Shown one piece after another: positions 8,509 to 17,063 of a stretch of DNA of 64,000 nt. Made by a program: the position numbers and the translations under genes. Below the pieces are notes generated by a model. It was given only the letters and a program-made list of their open reading frames with translations, was not told the DNA's origin and made no database searches. Within the stretch, counting starts at the first letter, position 1; every line of letters begins with the position of its first letter. Location of the stretch: the NCBI RefSeq assembly GCF_014653695.1, contig NZ_BNAR01000013.1:1-64000 (forward strand). The letters are read 5' to 3'. This DNA is from Lentzea cavernae. GTDB lineage: Bacteria; Actinomycetota; Actinomycetes; Mycobacteriales; Pseudonocardiaceae.

Positions 8509-10244
8509 ACCGGCCAGGTCAGGGCCACGCCTCCCGGGAAGTGCGGCCCTGCCACCGGTTCGAGCACCGCCGCGCGCACGAGGCTCAGCACCTCGTACCG
8601 CGTCCCGACCCGGCGAACCAGCCCGCGCACGCACAACTCCCTCAGCGACCGCCCAGGACCGGGTTCCTCGCCTCCGGCCATGCGCACCAGCAGCTCACGC
8701 GCCTCCTCGTCCACAGTGGACAGCGAACGCCGCAGCGAGTCGCGCAGGTGCGCCGAGGTCGGGTCGAGCGGGTTGGACCGCAACCGCTCGAGCAGGTGCT
8801 GCGGCGAGTAGACCATGAACCACCCCGCGGCGAACTCCAGCGCCGACGGCAACCCGTCCAACTCGTGCACGAGACCCATGAGCGCGGCCTGGTTGGCCGG
8901 CTCGGCCTTGAACGCGGGCCGCACCCGGTGCACGTGCGTGAGCAGCAACCGCACCGCGGCGTCATCGGCCAGCGCCCCGAGCGGGAACACGTGCTCACCC
9001 GGCAGCCCGGTGGGCGCCAGCGCCGTCACGACGACACGCAGGCGCGGGTGCGCCTCCAGCAGCCGCGGGTCGGGGCGGTGGTCGGTGACGAGGACGGTGT
9101 CCTGGTCGTCGTCGATGACCGGGGTGGTCTGGGACGGGTGCCACAGCACGGACCAGCCGTGCCGGAAGTGCAGCTCGCCGGCGACCTCGAGGGCGAGCCT
9201 CGTCTTGCCGACGCCGCTGACACCGGTGATGGTGACCAGTCGCCGCGACTCGTGGGGCAGGCGGAGGGCTGGACCGCGCGCGATGGTCTCGCCGGCAGGG
9301 GCTTCTGCCTGTGCGGCGAGCCGCATGGCCTGATGGGAGGCGTCAGGCGTTGCGACTCGCACACCGTCTACGACCCAACGCTCGCCTTCCGGCGACAAGG
9401 GCTCGGCAGCGCCGTCGCACGGGCTGACCGCCGACGCGCGCACACAGCCGTCCAACGGCACGCCACCGCCCGCTCCGGCCCGTCCTTCCGACGACGGACC
9501 TCCGGCTGCGCCCCCACGCAGCCCATCCGCCGAAGAACGTGCACCGCCTGACGAGGGCGTACCGCCTTCACGCAGCTCATCCGCCAACGTGCGCGCACCG
9601 CCAGCAGACGTCACACCGGCCTCACGCAGCTCGTCCGCGGCCGTGCGCGCACGGCCGCCCAACGGCACACCACCAGCGGAAGCAGTGCCAGCCTCACGCA
9701 GCTCATCCGCCAACGTGCGCGCACGGCCACCCGACGGCACACCACCGGCCACGCCCCGCCCATCCGGCGACGAACCTCCGGCAGCGCCACGCAACCCGGC
9801 CGCCGACGTGCGCGCACGACCGTCCAACGGCACACCGCCGCCCAACGGCGCACGACCGTCCAACGGCACACGGCCGTCCAACGGCACACCGCCGCCGCCC
9901 AACGGCAAACCCCCGCCGACCCCTTCCGTCAGCAACGCCGCCAACGCGGCCGCCTCCGCCTCCCGCCCCACGATCGACCCGGCGGGCCCGGCCGGAGCGG
10001 GTGGCGCCACCGCGGCCCGGCCCGACGAGCGGCCACCGGCCTGCTGCAGGTTCGCGCGGCTTCCCTCGTCCAGCCGCAGCCCGTCGGCGAGCAGGCGCAC
10101 CGTCTCAGCTCGTGGCGAGCGGGTGCGGCCGCATTCCAGGTCCCGGATCGCCCGGACGCTCACCATCGCGAAGTCAGCCAGCTGTTGCTGGGTGAGGCCC
10201 GCGCCGATGCGGTGCGTGCGCAGCAGTTCTCCGAACTCCCTCAT
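8505..10244 (-). CDS. XRE-family regulator with NB-ARC-type ATPase domain and internal repeats
   Basis: A 579-aa signalling regulator. Residues 1-70 are an XRE helix-turn-helix (LTQQQLADFAMVSVRAIRDLE). An NB-ARC/STAND start motif (SIVGREAEAAALAALL) lies at 90-106, but the P-loop GVSGVGKT comes only at 341-348. Between them lies a Gly/Ala/Arg-rich insert of about 225 residues with degenerate copies of RARTLADELREAG. The ATG at 10244 is preceded by GAGGGAGGG. It is divergent from lanM, which suggests control of the lanthipeptide locus (inference). In this family the NB-ARC domain usually follows the HTH directly, so the insert is unusual. Confidence 0.85.
   Translation of the reverse strand: MREFGELLRTHRIGAGLTQQQLADFAMVSVRAIRDLECGRTRSPRAETVRLLADGLRLDEGSRANLQQAGGRSSGRAAVAPPAPAGPAGSIVGREAEAAALAALLTEGVGGGLPLGGGGVPLDGRVPLDGRAPLGGGVPLDGRARTSAAGLRGAAGGSSPDGRGVAGGVPSGGRARTLADELREAGTASAGGVPLGGRARTAADELREAGVTSAGGARTLADELREGGTPSSGGARSSADGLRGGAAGGPSSEGRAGAGGGVPLDGCVRASAVSPCDGAAEPLSPEGERWVVDGVRVATPDASHQAMRLAAQAEAPAGETIARGPALRLPHESRRLVTITGVSGVGKTRLALEVAGELHFRHGWSVLWHPSQTTPVIDDDQDTVLVTDHRPDPRLLEAHPRLRVVVTALAPTGLPGEHVFPLGALADDAAVRLLLTHVHRVRPAFKAEPANQAALMGLVHELDGLPSALEFAAGWFMVYSPQHLLERLRSNPLDPTSAHLRDSLRRSLSTVDEEARELLVRMAGGEEPGPGRSLRELCVRGLVRRVGTRYEVLSLVRAAVLEPVAGPHFPGGVALTWPV
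9460..9915. repeat. Coding tandem-repeat tract in the XRE/NB-ARC gene
   Basis: A degenerate GC-rich minisatellite inside the coding frame. On the minus strand it encodes repeated PLDGR/PLGGR and RARTLADELREAG blocks (protein residues about 143, 174, 198, 217 and 235). The frame stays open throughout, as expected for repeat growth in multiples of three. Confidence 0.7.
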
Positions 10245-10294
10245 GCCGTTCCCTCCCTCGGACCTCGAGTCTCGGGGCGAACGGGCCGGGAAAC

Positions 10295-10352
10295 ATGGGT
10301 GGCGGACCCCCATATTCGCGGCCGCTCACAAATCTGGGGGATTGATCCCCAT
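10295..10352. promoter_or_regulatory. Two dyad elements in the regulator-lanM intergenic region
   Basis: Within the 141-base gap between the divergent regulator and lanM are two related dyads. One is at 10295-10313 (ATGGG, 9 bases, CCCAT). The other is at 10335-10351 (TGGGG, 7 bases, CCCCA). Both end in CCCCAT and are about 40 bases apart. They are plausible operators for the XRE protein, which would then control itself and lanM. This is inference from position and symmetry. Confidence 0.45.
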
Positions 10353-10385
10353 GTGCCGCGTGGCCGCGCGTGCGAGGTTGTGCCG

Positions 10386-12995
10386 GTGACCTCCGCGGCC
10401 GAGACCAGCACCGGTGAGAGCTGGACAGCAGCTTTCGCCCACGCCTTGCGCCCGCTGATCGACGCCTCCCGCACCGAGGTGGCGCCGCCGTTCGACGCGG
10501 CGTTCGCTGAGCAGCTCGGGCGACGGTTGGTGGAGATCGCGGCGCGGACGCTCGTGCTGGAACTGCACACCGTGCGCGACGCGCTGACGAGCCCCACCAG
10601 TGAAGAGCGGTTCATCGAGTTCACGCGGACGTTGAACCTGTCCGCGGTCTTCAACCGCTACCCGGTGCTGGCGCGGCTGCTCGCGCAGGCCTGTGAGCAG
10701 GCCGTTTCCACGCACCACGAGTTGTCGTCGCGGTTCACGCGCGACCGTGCGCTGATCGTCCAGACGATCTTCGGCGCCACCGATCCCGGCGCGCTGGTCT
10801 CCATCGACATGGGCCAGGGGGACGCGCACCAGCAGGGCCGGACCGTGGCGGTCCTGACCTTCGAGTCCGGCGAGAAGCTCGTCTACCGGCCGCGGCCGGT
10901 GGGGCTGCACACGCGCTTCCAGGACCAGGTCCAGTGGCTTTCCAGTCGGACTGGAATCACTTTCCGGTCTCCGCGACTCCTGCCCCGCGACGGGTACGGG
11001 TGGATCGAGCACGTCACGCACGAGCCGTGCGCGGACGTGTCGGAGGTTGCCGAGTTCTACCGGAGGCTCGGTGCGCTGCTGGCGCTGCTCTACGCGGTCG
11101 ACGGCACCGACATGCACTACGAGAACCTCATCGCGTGCGGCAGCCAGCCGGTGCTCGTGGACGTCGAGACGTTGTTCCACCCGACGCTGGCGCACGACGC
11201 CGACCCCGCCGCGCTTGCGCTGATGCGGTCGGTGCACCGCACGGCCCTGCTCCCCCACGTGCTGCTGGGCGACAACGGCGTCGCGGACGTGTCCGGTGTC
11301 GGCGGTGACCAGGGCGTGCTGTCGCCGTTGAACGTGGTCGACTGGGCCGACCCGGGAACCGACAGGATGCGGCTGGTCAGGCGTCCCAGGACATCGTCGG
11401 GGGCGCGCAACAGGCCGCTGCTCGACGCCCTGCCCGCCGAGCCGGCCGACTACCAGGACTCGCTGCTGGCCGGGTTCCGCACCGGCTACGACGCGATAGT
11501 GGCGCACAGGGAGGAGCTGCTGCAGCTCGTCCGGGAGTGCGCCAACGAGGAAGTGCGGTTCGTGGCGCGCTCGACGCGGCAGTACGCGCGGTTGCTGGAC
11601 GAGTCGACGCACCCGTCCGTGCTGGCCGACGCGCTGGACCGCGACCTGGCGTTCGGCGTGCTGGTGGTGGACGACCCGCTGCTCGACCGGCTGGTGCCGT
11701 TCGAGGTGTCCGACCTGTGGCGCGGTGACGTGCCGCTCTTCACGTGCAGGCCGGGGTCGACCGACCTGTGGACCGCGTCCGGGCTCCGGCTGCCGGGGAT
11801 GCTGCCGGAGCCCGGGCTGCACGCCGTCACGCGCAAGATCCTCGCGATGAGCGAGGTCGACCGGCACGACCAGCAGTGGGTGATCACGGCGCTGCTGGCG
11901 TCGCGGCCGCGCCCGGTGTCGCACCACAGCGGCGTCGCGGCGCAGGGCCACGTCGCCGCGGTCGACCCGGATCCGGCACGGCTGCTGGTCGCCGCGTGCG
12001 GGATCGCCGACCAGGTCCTGGCGCACGCCGTCACCGGCGAGGACCGCGTCAACTGGCTCGGGCTCGAACTGGTCGACGACCGGCACTGGACGGTGCAGCC
12101 GCTCGGCGCCAGCCTGTCGAACGGCTACACGGGTGTGGCGCTGTTCCTGGCCGAGCTGGGGGCGCTCACCGGGGCGGCGCGCTACGTCGACTTCGCGCGG
12201 GACGCGCTGAGGCCGCTGCCGGACCTGCTGAACCTCTTCGCCGAGGAGCCGGAGCTCGTCCCGGTGGTCGGCGGCGGGATCCACGGCCTCGGAGGCATCT
12301 GCTACGGCCTCGCACGCCTCACGCCGTTGCTCGGCCTCGACCCGAAGCTGCTCGCGCAGGCCGTCCAGCTGATGCCGAGGGACGATTCGTCGCACACCGT
12401 CGTGGACGGCGTCGCGGGCTCGCTGGCCGCGATGCTCGCCGTCGGCACGCCTGAAGCTTTGGCCCTCGCCGATCATTACGCCTCTACTCTGCGTGGCGTT
12501 ATTTGCCCGGCCAATGGCTTCGCCCGCGGCCATGCGGGAATCGGATGGGCCCTGAGGCGTTACGCGGCAACGGTTCAGGACGAGTTATCAGACGTGGCCG
12601 CGCGAACTTTCATGGAGAGCGACTCCATCGACCCGACCGACACCGGATGGTGCACCGGTCTGGCCGGTGTCGCGCTCGCCCGTGACGACGAGCGCCTGGC
12701 AGGCCTGCTCGCAACGAGGGAACCGTTGCGGGACATGAGTCTCTGCCACGGCGAGCTGGGCGTCGTCGAGGCACTGGCCGCGCACCACCCCAGCGCGGCG
12801 AACCGTCGCACGGCGTTGTTGCTGGGAGCACTGGACGACCACGGCGCACGCTGCGCCACCCCGGGCGGCGTCCCGTCGCCAGGGCTGCTCACGGGCCTGT
12901 CCGGCATCGGTCACGGCCTGCTGCGCCAAGGGTTCCCGATCCCCTCGGTCCTGCTACTGCAAGCATCACCTGACGAAGAGGAGTGCACCCGATGA
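10386..12995 (+). CDS. lanM: Class II lanthipeptide synthetase LanM
   Basis: An 869-aa bifunctional lanthipeptide synthetase. The N-terminal dehydratase (DUF4135) shows the kinase-like phosphorylation motif with Asp242, His244 and Asn247 (TDMHYENLIA), then LVDVETLFHP, and the elimination-region motif EEVRFVARSTRQYARLL. The C-terminal LanC-like cyclase has Gly-rich barrel repeats and zinc ligands Cys756 (GWCTGLAG) and Cys787-His788 (SLCHGELG). All key residues are present, so it should be active. GTG 10386 is chosen because GAGG lies 8 bases upstream; GTG 10380 and a longer frame overlapping the divergent promoter are less likely. Its stop overlaps the start of the candidate precursor (ATGA). 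Confidence 0.93.
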   Translation: MTSAAETSTGESWTAAFAHALRPLIDASRTEVAPPFDAAFAEQLGRRLVEIAARTLVLELHTVRDALTSPTSEERFIEFTRTLNLSAVFNRYPVLARLLAQACEQAVSTHHELSSRFTRDRALIVQTIFGATDPGALVSIDMGQGDAHQQGRTVAVLTFESGEKLVYRPRPVGLHTRFQDQVQWLSSRTGITFRSPRLLPRDGYGWIEHVTHEPCADVSEVAEFYRRLGALLALLYAVDGTDMHYENLIACGSQPVLVDVETLFHPTLAHDADPAALALMRSVHRTALLPHVLLGDNGVADVSGVGGDQGVLSPLNVVDWADPGTDRMRLVRRPRTSSGARNRPLLDALPAEPADYQDSLLAGFRTGYDAIVAHREELLQLVRECANEEVRFVARSTRQYARLLDESTHPSVLADALDRDLAFGVLVVDDPLLDRLVPFEVSDLWRGDVPLFTCRPGSTDLWTASGLRLPGMLPEPGLHAVTRKILAMSEVDRHDQQWVITALLASRPRPVSHHSGVAAQGHVAAVDPDPARLLVAACGIADQVLAHAVTGEDRVNWLGLELVDDRHWTVQPLGASLSNGYTGVALFLAELGALTGAARYVDFARDALRPLPDLLNLFAEEPELVPVVGGGIHGLGGICYGLARLTPLLGLDPKLLAQAVQLMPRDDSSHTVVDGVAGSLAAMLAVGTPEALALADHYASTLRGVICPANGFARGHAGIGWALRRYAATVQDELSDVAARTFMESDSIDPTDTGWCTGLAGVALARDDERLAGLLATREPLRDMSLCHGELGVVEALAAHHPSAANRRTALLLGALDDHGARCATPGGVPSPGLLTGLSGIGHGLLRQGFPIPSVLLLQASPDEEECTR

Positions 12996-13180
12996 ACGAG
13001 TCCCTGCACCGTTCGGCCGACCAGTCCGACCCGGCCGAGCACGCGATCGGCGAGATGGAGCTGGCGCCGAAGACGTTCGCGGGTGCCCGGGCACGTGCGT
13101 TGATGGGCCTGACCATGGCGACGAGCGCTTTCGTGACGATCACCCCGCTCGTCACCGACACCACGGTGAGCGTGGTGTAG
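12992..13180 (+). CDS. Candidate cysteine-free lanthipeptide precursor
   Basis: A 62-aa peptide whose ATG overlaps the lanM stop (ATGA), with AAGAGGAG upstream, so it is translationally coupled. Residues 1-30 are acidic and leader-like (EMELAPKTF). The C-terminal 22 residues hold nine Ser/Thr (41, 44, 45, 49, 51, 55, 57, 58, 60) and end in TVSVV. There is no Cys anywhere, so LanM could dehydrate it but could not form lanthionine from it. A Gly-Ala at 31-32 is a possible leader-cleavage site, but no C39 protease-transporter gene is adjacent. The precursor role is inferred from position, size and composition; a chaperone-like or regulatory peptide is an alternative. Confidence 0.6.
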   Translation: MNESLHRSADQSDPAEHAIGEMELAPKTFAGARARALMGLTMATSAFVTITPLVTDTTVSVV

Positions 13181-13249
13181 GAAACTTTCACCCCGAATAC
13201 GTCTGGGCGGTCGATACGGAGACCCGCACGTGGCCGTTAGGGTCCAGAC

Positions 13250-16126
13250 ATGCAGACAGGAGCGTCCCGGGTGATCGGTCGTGATCAGGAGGTCACGGCC
13301 ATCACCGGGGCGCTCTCCCGCACTCGGGCCTCCCGCGGCGGCGCCGTCTTCCTCACCGGGGAGGCAGGGATCGGCAAGTCGCGGCTCGCCCGCTACGCGG
13401 CGGGCCAGGCGTTCGACGAGGGCATGCGGGTGCTCAAAGGACGCGGTACGACGATCGGCCCGATGGTGCCGTTCCGCCCGATCGCGGAAGCGCTCCTGGG
13501 CCTGTTCCGCGGCGATCCGCCGGACGACTCGGCGCTCGGGCCGTACAAACCGGTGCTGGGCACGCTGATCCCGGAGTGGCACGACCACAGGTCCACGACC
13601 GAGTCGGTCGTCGTGCTGGCCGAGGCGGTGCTCAGGCTGCTCGCGTCCGTCGCGCGCAAGACGCCGTGCCTGCTCGTCCTCGAGGACCTGCACGAGGCGG
13701 ACGCGGAAACGCTTGCGGTCGTCGAGTACCTCGCGGACAACCTGGAGGACCAGCCGGTCCTGCTGCTGGCGACGATCCGCAGCGAACCCGGCCACGCGCT
13801 GGAGCTCGTGCGCAGGATGGTGCAACGAGGGTCCGGCACGCTCGTGGAGCTGCACCGGCTGTCGCAGGACGAGGTCGGCCAGATGACGGCCGCGTGCCTC
13901 GAGAGCGACCGCGTCCCGGCGGAGCTCGTCGATCGACTGTGGACGGACAGCGCCGGAAACCCCTTCGTGGTAGAGGAACTGCTGCACGGCATGGTGAGCG
14001 GCGGCCTGCTCGTGGCCGGGGCGCACGGCTGGCAGGTGCTGGGCGAGCTCAAGCTCCCGGTGCCGGCGGCGTTCGTGCGCAGCGTCGCGCACCGCACGGA
14101 CACGCTGGGACCGCAGGGCCGCGAGGTGCTGTCCATCGCGGCGGTGCTGGGCCACCGGTTCCCGCTCTCCCTCGTGCAGAAGGTGACCGGGATCGATGAC
14201 CGCGAGCTGCTCAGCCACCTGCACGCCGGTGTGGCCGCGCAGCTCGTGACGCCCGACGAGCCCGCACCCGACTGGTACGCGTTCCGCCACCCGCTCACGG
14301 CGGACGCGTTGCTGGCCCAGCTGACCCTGGCCGAACGCGTCGACCTGTCCGCGCGCACCGCCGACGCGATCGAGGACCTGCACCCCGGCCTGCCGGGCGA
14401 CTGGTGCCCGCTCGTCGCGAAGCTGCTGCTCGACGCGGGGTCCGAGACCAGGGCGGGCCTCCTGTTCGCCGAGGCGGGCAGGCGCGCGCTGGCGGGGGGT
14501 GCCGCCGAGTCGGCCGTCACGCTGCTCGACCGCGCGCAGGGCCTGCTCACCGACGAGGTCGGCCTGCGCGCCGACGTGCTCGACACGTTGCTGCCCGCGC
14601 TGGCCGAGACGGGCGAGTTCGAACGCGCCTTCGCCTTCGACGTCGCGGACTTCCAGGCACTGGACGGGCAGCGCCGCGCGAAGCTCCACTCGCGACTGTC
14701 CCGTGTGGCCTTCACCGCCGGGTGGTTCACCGAGGGCGTGGAGCAGGTGCGCATCGCGAGGACGTTGCTCGGGCCCGACGCGCCCGCCGCGCTGACGGCG
14801 CAGCTCGACGTCACCCTCGCCCACCTCACGCTGAACATCCCGAGCCCGGAACGGATCTCCTCGGCCGAGGGTCTCGCCAGGCAGGCCGCGCTGGCGGCGG
14901 ACCGGGCGCAGCTGCCGGTGGAGGCCTGCGAGGCGTGGCAGCTGCTCGGCATCATCGCGCGCGAGCAGGACATGAACGAGGCCAACGAGTGCTTCGGCAA
15001 GGCACTCGCACTGGCGGGCACGCACCACATGCCGATCCAGCACGTCTACGCGCTGGTCCGCCTGGCGGGCAACGACTGGCTGCAGCACGGCAGCACCGCG
15101 TCCCTCGACCGCACGCACGCCGAGGCGTCCCGGGCGGGCGCGATCACGGTGTCGCACAACGTGGACGCGATCCTGGCGCTGCAGTCCGTGCTGACCGGCG
15201 ACTACGCCACGGCCGCGGACCAGATCGAGAAGTGCCTGGCCGTCACCACGCGCCTGCGGTTCCACTCGCTGACGCGCTACCTGCTGATGAGCAAGGCGAC
15301 ACTGGCCGCGCACCAGGGCAACCGCGCGGCGGCCGACGACGCCATCAGCGAGTTCGAGGCGGTCGCGAAGAGCGGCGCTCAGGAGTACCCGCTGTGCTTC
15401 GGGCTCGCGCGCGCCTTCTGCGCGTTGCTGGAGGAGAACCACGCCCTGGCGATGACGGAGTTCGACCGCGCGCTCGCCTTGGAGTCCCAGAACCCCACGA
15501 CGTTCCACCTGTCCGGCACGCACGGCATGAGGGTGCTGCTCGGAGTGCTCGACGGCCGTTTCGGCTGGCGCGACCACGAGGCGCTGACCACCTCCTCCGC
15601 GTCGCAGATGCGGTGGAACCGGCAGTTCACCGAGCTGGCGCGAGCCGTTCTGCTCGGCCGCGACGGCCGGGTGGACGACGCCAGGGACGCGTTCCAGCGC
15701 GCCCAGGAGGCCGCGGGGCTGTACCCGCTGGCACGTCACCTGGGTCTGCGGCTGGTCGCCCCGGAGGCGGCGGCCTGGGGCGATCCGGTGGCCTGGCTGC
15801 GCTCCGCCGAGGAGTACTTCCACCAGGCCACGGTCCCGGCGGTGGCCTCGGCGTGCCGGGGGCTGCTGCGGCAGGCCGGGGCACCGGTGCAGCAACGGCG
15901 CAGCGGCACCGACCAGGTGCCGAAGGAGCTGCGCGGTCAGGGCGTGACGGTCCGCGAGTTCGAGGTGTTCGTGCTGCTGGCCGACCGGATGGGCAACAAG
16001 GCGATCGGCACCCGCCTGCACATCTCACCGCGCACGGTGGAAAAGCACGTCGCCTCGCTCATCGCGAAGACGGGCCAGCCCGACCGGGAGTCGCTGTCCT
16101 CGTTCGCGGCGGGGTTCGCCGGCTGA
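13250..16126 (+). CDS. Large LuxR-type ATPase (LAL) regulator
   Basis: A 958-aa transcriptional activator of the LAL type. The AAA/STAND ATPase has its P-loop at 37-44 (GEAGIGKS) and a Walker B-like LLVLEDLHEAD. A long alpha-helical TPR-like region fills the middle. The last 60 residues are a LuxR helix-turn-helix (TVREFEVFVLL, NKAIGTRLHISPRTVEKH). ATG 13250 is used; GTG 13271 is possible. It starts 69 bases after the candidate precursor on the same strand, so it is probably the pathway activator of the lanthipeptide locus. LAL regulators commonly control secondary-metabolite clusters. Confidence 0.9.
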   Translation: MQTGASRVIGRDQEVTAITGALSRTRASRGGAVFLTGEAGIGKSRLARYAAGQAFDEGMRVLKGRGTTIGPMVPFRPIAEALLGLFRGDPPDDSALGPYKPVLGTLIPEWHDHRSTTESVVVLAEAVLRLLASVARKTPCLLVLEDLHEADAETLAVVEYLADNLEDQPVLLLATIRSEPGHALELVRRMVQRGSGTLVELHRLSQDEVGQMTAACLESDRVPAELVDRLWTDSAGNPFVVEELLHGMVSGGLLVAGAHGWQVLGELKLPVPAAFVRSVAHRTDTLGPQGREVLSIAAVLGHRFPLSLVQKVTGIDDRELLSHLHAGVAAQLVTPDEPAPDWYAFRHPLTADALLAQLTLAERVDLSARTADAIEDLHPGLPGDWCPLVAKLLLDAGSETRAGLLFAEAGRRALAGGAAESAVTLLDRAQGLLTDEVGLRADVLDTLLPALAETGEFERAFAFDVADFQALDGQRRAKLHSRLSRVAFTAGWFTEGVEQVRIARTLLGPDAPAALTAQLDVTLAHLTLNIPSPERISSAEGLARQAALAADRAQLPVEACEAWQLLGIIAREQDMNEANECFGKALALAGTHHMPIQHVYALVRLAGNDWLQHGSTASLDRTHAEASRAGAITVSHNVDAILALQSVLTGDYATAADQIEKCLAVTTRLRFHSLTRYLLMSKATLAAHQGNRAAADDAISEFEAVAKSGAQEYPLCFGLARAFCALLEENHALAMTEFDRALALESQNPTTFHLSGTHGMRVLLGVLDGRFGWRDHEALTTSSASQMRWNRQFTELARAVLLGRDGRVDDARDAFQRAQEAAGLYPLARHLGLRLVAPEAAAWGDPVAWLRSAEEYFHQATVPAVASACRGLLRQAGAPVQQRRSGTDQVPKELRGQGVTVREFEVFVLLADRMGNKAIGTRLHISPRTVEKHVASLIAKTGQPDRESLSSFAAGFAG

Positions 16127-16133
16127 TCCGGCG
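16117..16133. terminator. Short hairpin between convergent genes
   Basis: CGCCGG and CCGGCG arms around a 5-base loop overlap the LAL stop codon and precede the end of the CDGSH gene. It is small, so this is a weak terminator candidate. Confidence 0.35.
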
Positions 16134-16135
16134 CG

Positions 16136-16351
16136 TCACTTCCCGTCCTGCGGCACGTCGTCGCGCACACGTTTGCGATGACTGGTGTCGCAGAACGGAA
16201 AGCGTTTGCTGCGGCGGCACGCGCAGACCGCGACCACGAACCGGTCGCTGGTGTGCGTCACGCCGTCGTCGGTGACCAGTTCGACCGGTCCCTCAACGAG
16301 CACCGGCCCGTTCGGCACCACCGTCACCCTGCGGGCGCTCTGGCCGGTCAC
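16136..16351 (-). CDS. CDGSH iron-sulfur domain protein
   Basis: A 71-aa small cytoplasmic protein. The C-terminal half carries the CDGSH-type [2Fe-2S] ligand pattern CACRRSKRFPFCDTSH (three Cys and one His), and the N-terminal half has the usual VTVVPNGPVLVEGPVELV strand. ATG 16351 overlaps the upstream methyltransferase gene by 59 bases; GTG 16327 would give a shorter, more typical start with a 35-base overlap. Probable electron-transfer or redox-sensing role; the partner is unknown. Confidence 0.82.
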   Translation of the reverse strand: MTGQSARRVTVVPNGPVLVEGPVELVTDDGVTHTSDRFVVAVCACRRSKRFPFCDTSHRKRVRDDVPQDGK

Positions 16352-16991
16352 CTCGGATCACCACCAGTTCCTCGTGTCGCTGACCGGACTCGATCAGGCC
16401 GTGCTGTTCCAGAAAGCCGATCCTGCCGTGCATCACGGGTCCGAACGGCACCCAGCGGCGTTGCACGACCGACGCTTTCAGGCCGCAGTCGCGCAGACGC
16501 TGGAGCGTCGCGTCCACTCCGCACAGTGCGGAGTGGACCATCAGCAGCACGCCGCCCGGCACGAGCAGGTCGTGGATCCTGGCGCACAACGGGTCCAGCA
16601 GCTGCCGTCCGTCGAGACCCGCGTCCCACGCCCTGGCCGGCCCCTTGGCGGCACAGGTGCTCGCCGCGGGCACGTACGGAGGGTTCGAGAGGACCAGGTC
16701 GAAGCTCTCCCCCTTCGCCACGACGTCGAGCGCGTTGCCGAACCGCACGCGCAGCGGCACCCTCTGCAGGGCGGCGTTGACGCGTGCCGTCCACACCGCA
16801 CGCCGGGAAACGTCCACACCGGTCACCTCGGCGGCGCCGGCGCGGATCGCCGCGATGGCGAGCGCCCCGGTGCCGGTGCCGATGTCGAGCACGCGACCAC
16901 CTGGCGCGATCGCCGCCGCGTGCAGCGCTTCGACCAGAAGCGCGGTGTCGTCCTGGGGCGTGTACACGCCTGGTGCTCTGAGCAGCCTCAC
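16293..16991 (-). CDS. HemK2/PrmC-like N5-glutamine methyltransferase
   Basis: A 232-aa SAM-dependent methyltransferase. Motif I is VLDIGTGTGALAIAA, and the catalytic NPPY motif (LVLSNPPYVP) is the one used by glutamine/adenine amino methyltransferases. Short size and absence of the PrmC N-terminal helical domain place it nearer HemK2/MTQ2-like enzymes. Its target could be a release factor or another protein. The GTG at 16991 is used; the frame is open far upstream, but that part overlaps the divergent gene at 17064. It probably forms an operon with the CDGSH gene. Confidence 0.83.
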   Translation of the reverse strand: MRLLRAPGVYTPQDDTALLVEALHAAAIAPGGRVLDIGTGTGALAIAAIRAGAAEVTGVDVSRRAVWTARVNAALQRVPLRVRFGNALDVVAKGESFDLVLSNPPYVPAASTCAAKGPARAWDAGLDGRQLLDPLCARIHDLLVPGGVLLMVHSALCGVDATLQRLRDCGLKASVVQRRWVPFGPVMHGRIGFLEQHGLIESGQRHEELVVIRGDRPERPQGDGGAERAGAR

Positions 16992-17063
16992 GGGGTTGGA
17001 ATCCCCTGCGCGAAGACCTTGAAACACCGCGTTTTTCCGGTGTTTTCGCGGGTACACGAGGGT

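Noticed and set aside
10185..10385. Longer lanM start at 10185
   Set aside because: It would run through the regulator start and the divergent promoter; no ribosome site there, and LanM homology begins after 10386.
9589..10389. Plus-strand frames over the repeat tract (Pro/Arg-rich)
   Set aside because: Shadow of the repeats coding on the minus strand; no start site or domain.
16185..17063. Longer start of the 17064-17648 gene
   Set aside because: Antisense of the methyltransferase with its NPPY motif; the extension has no protein-like composition.
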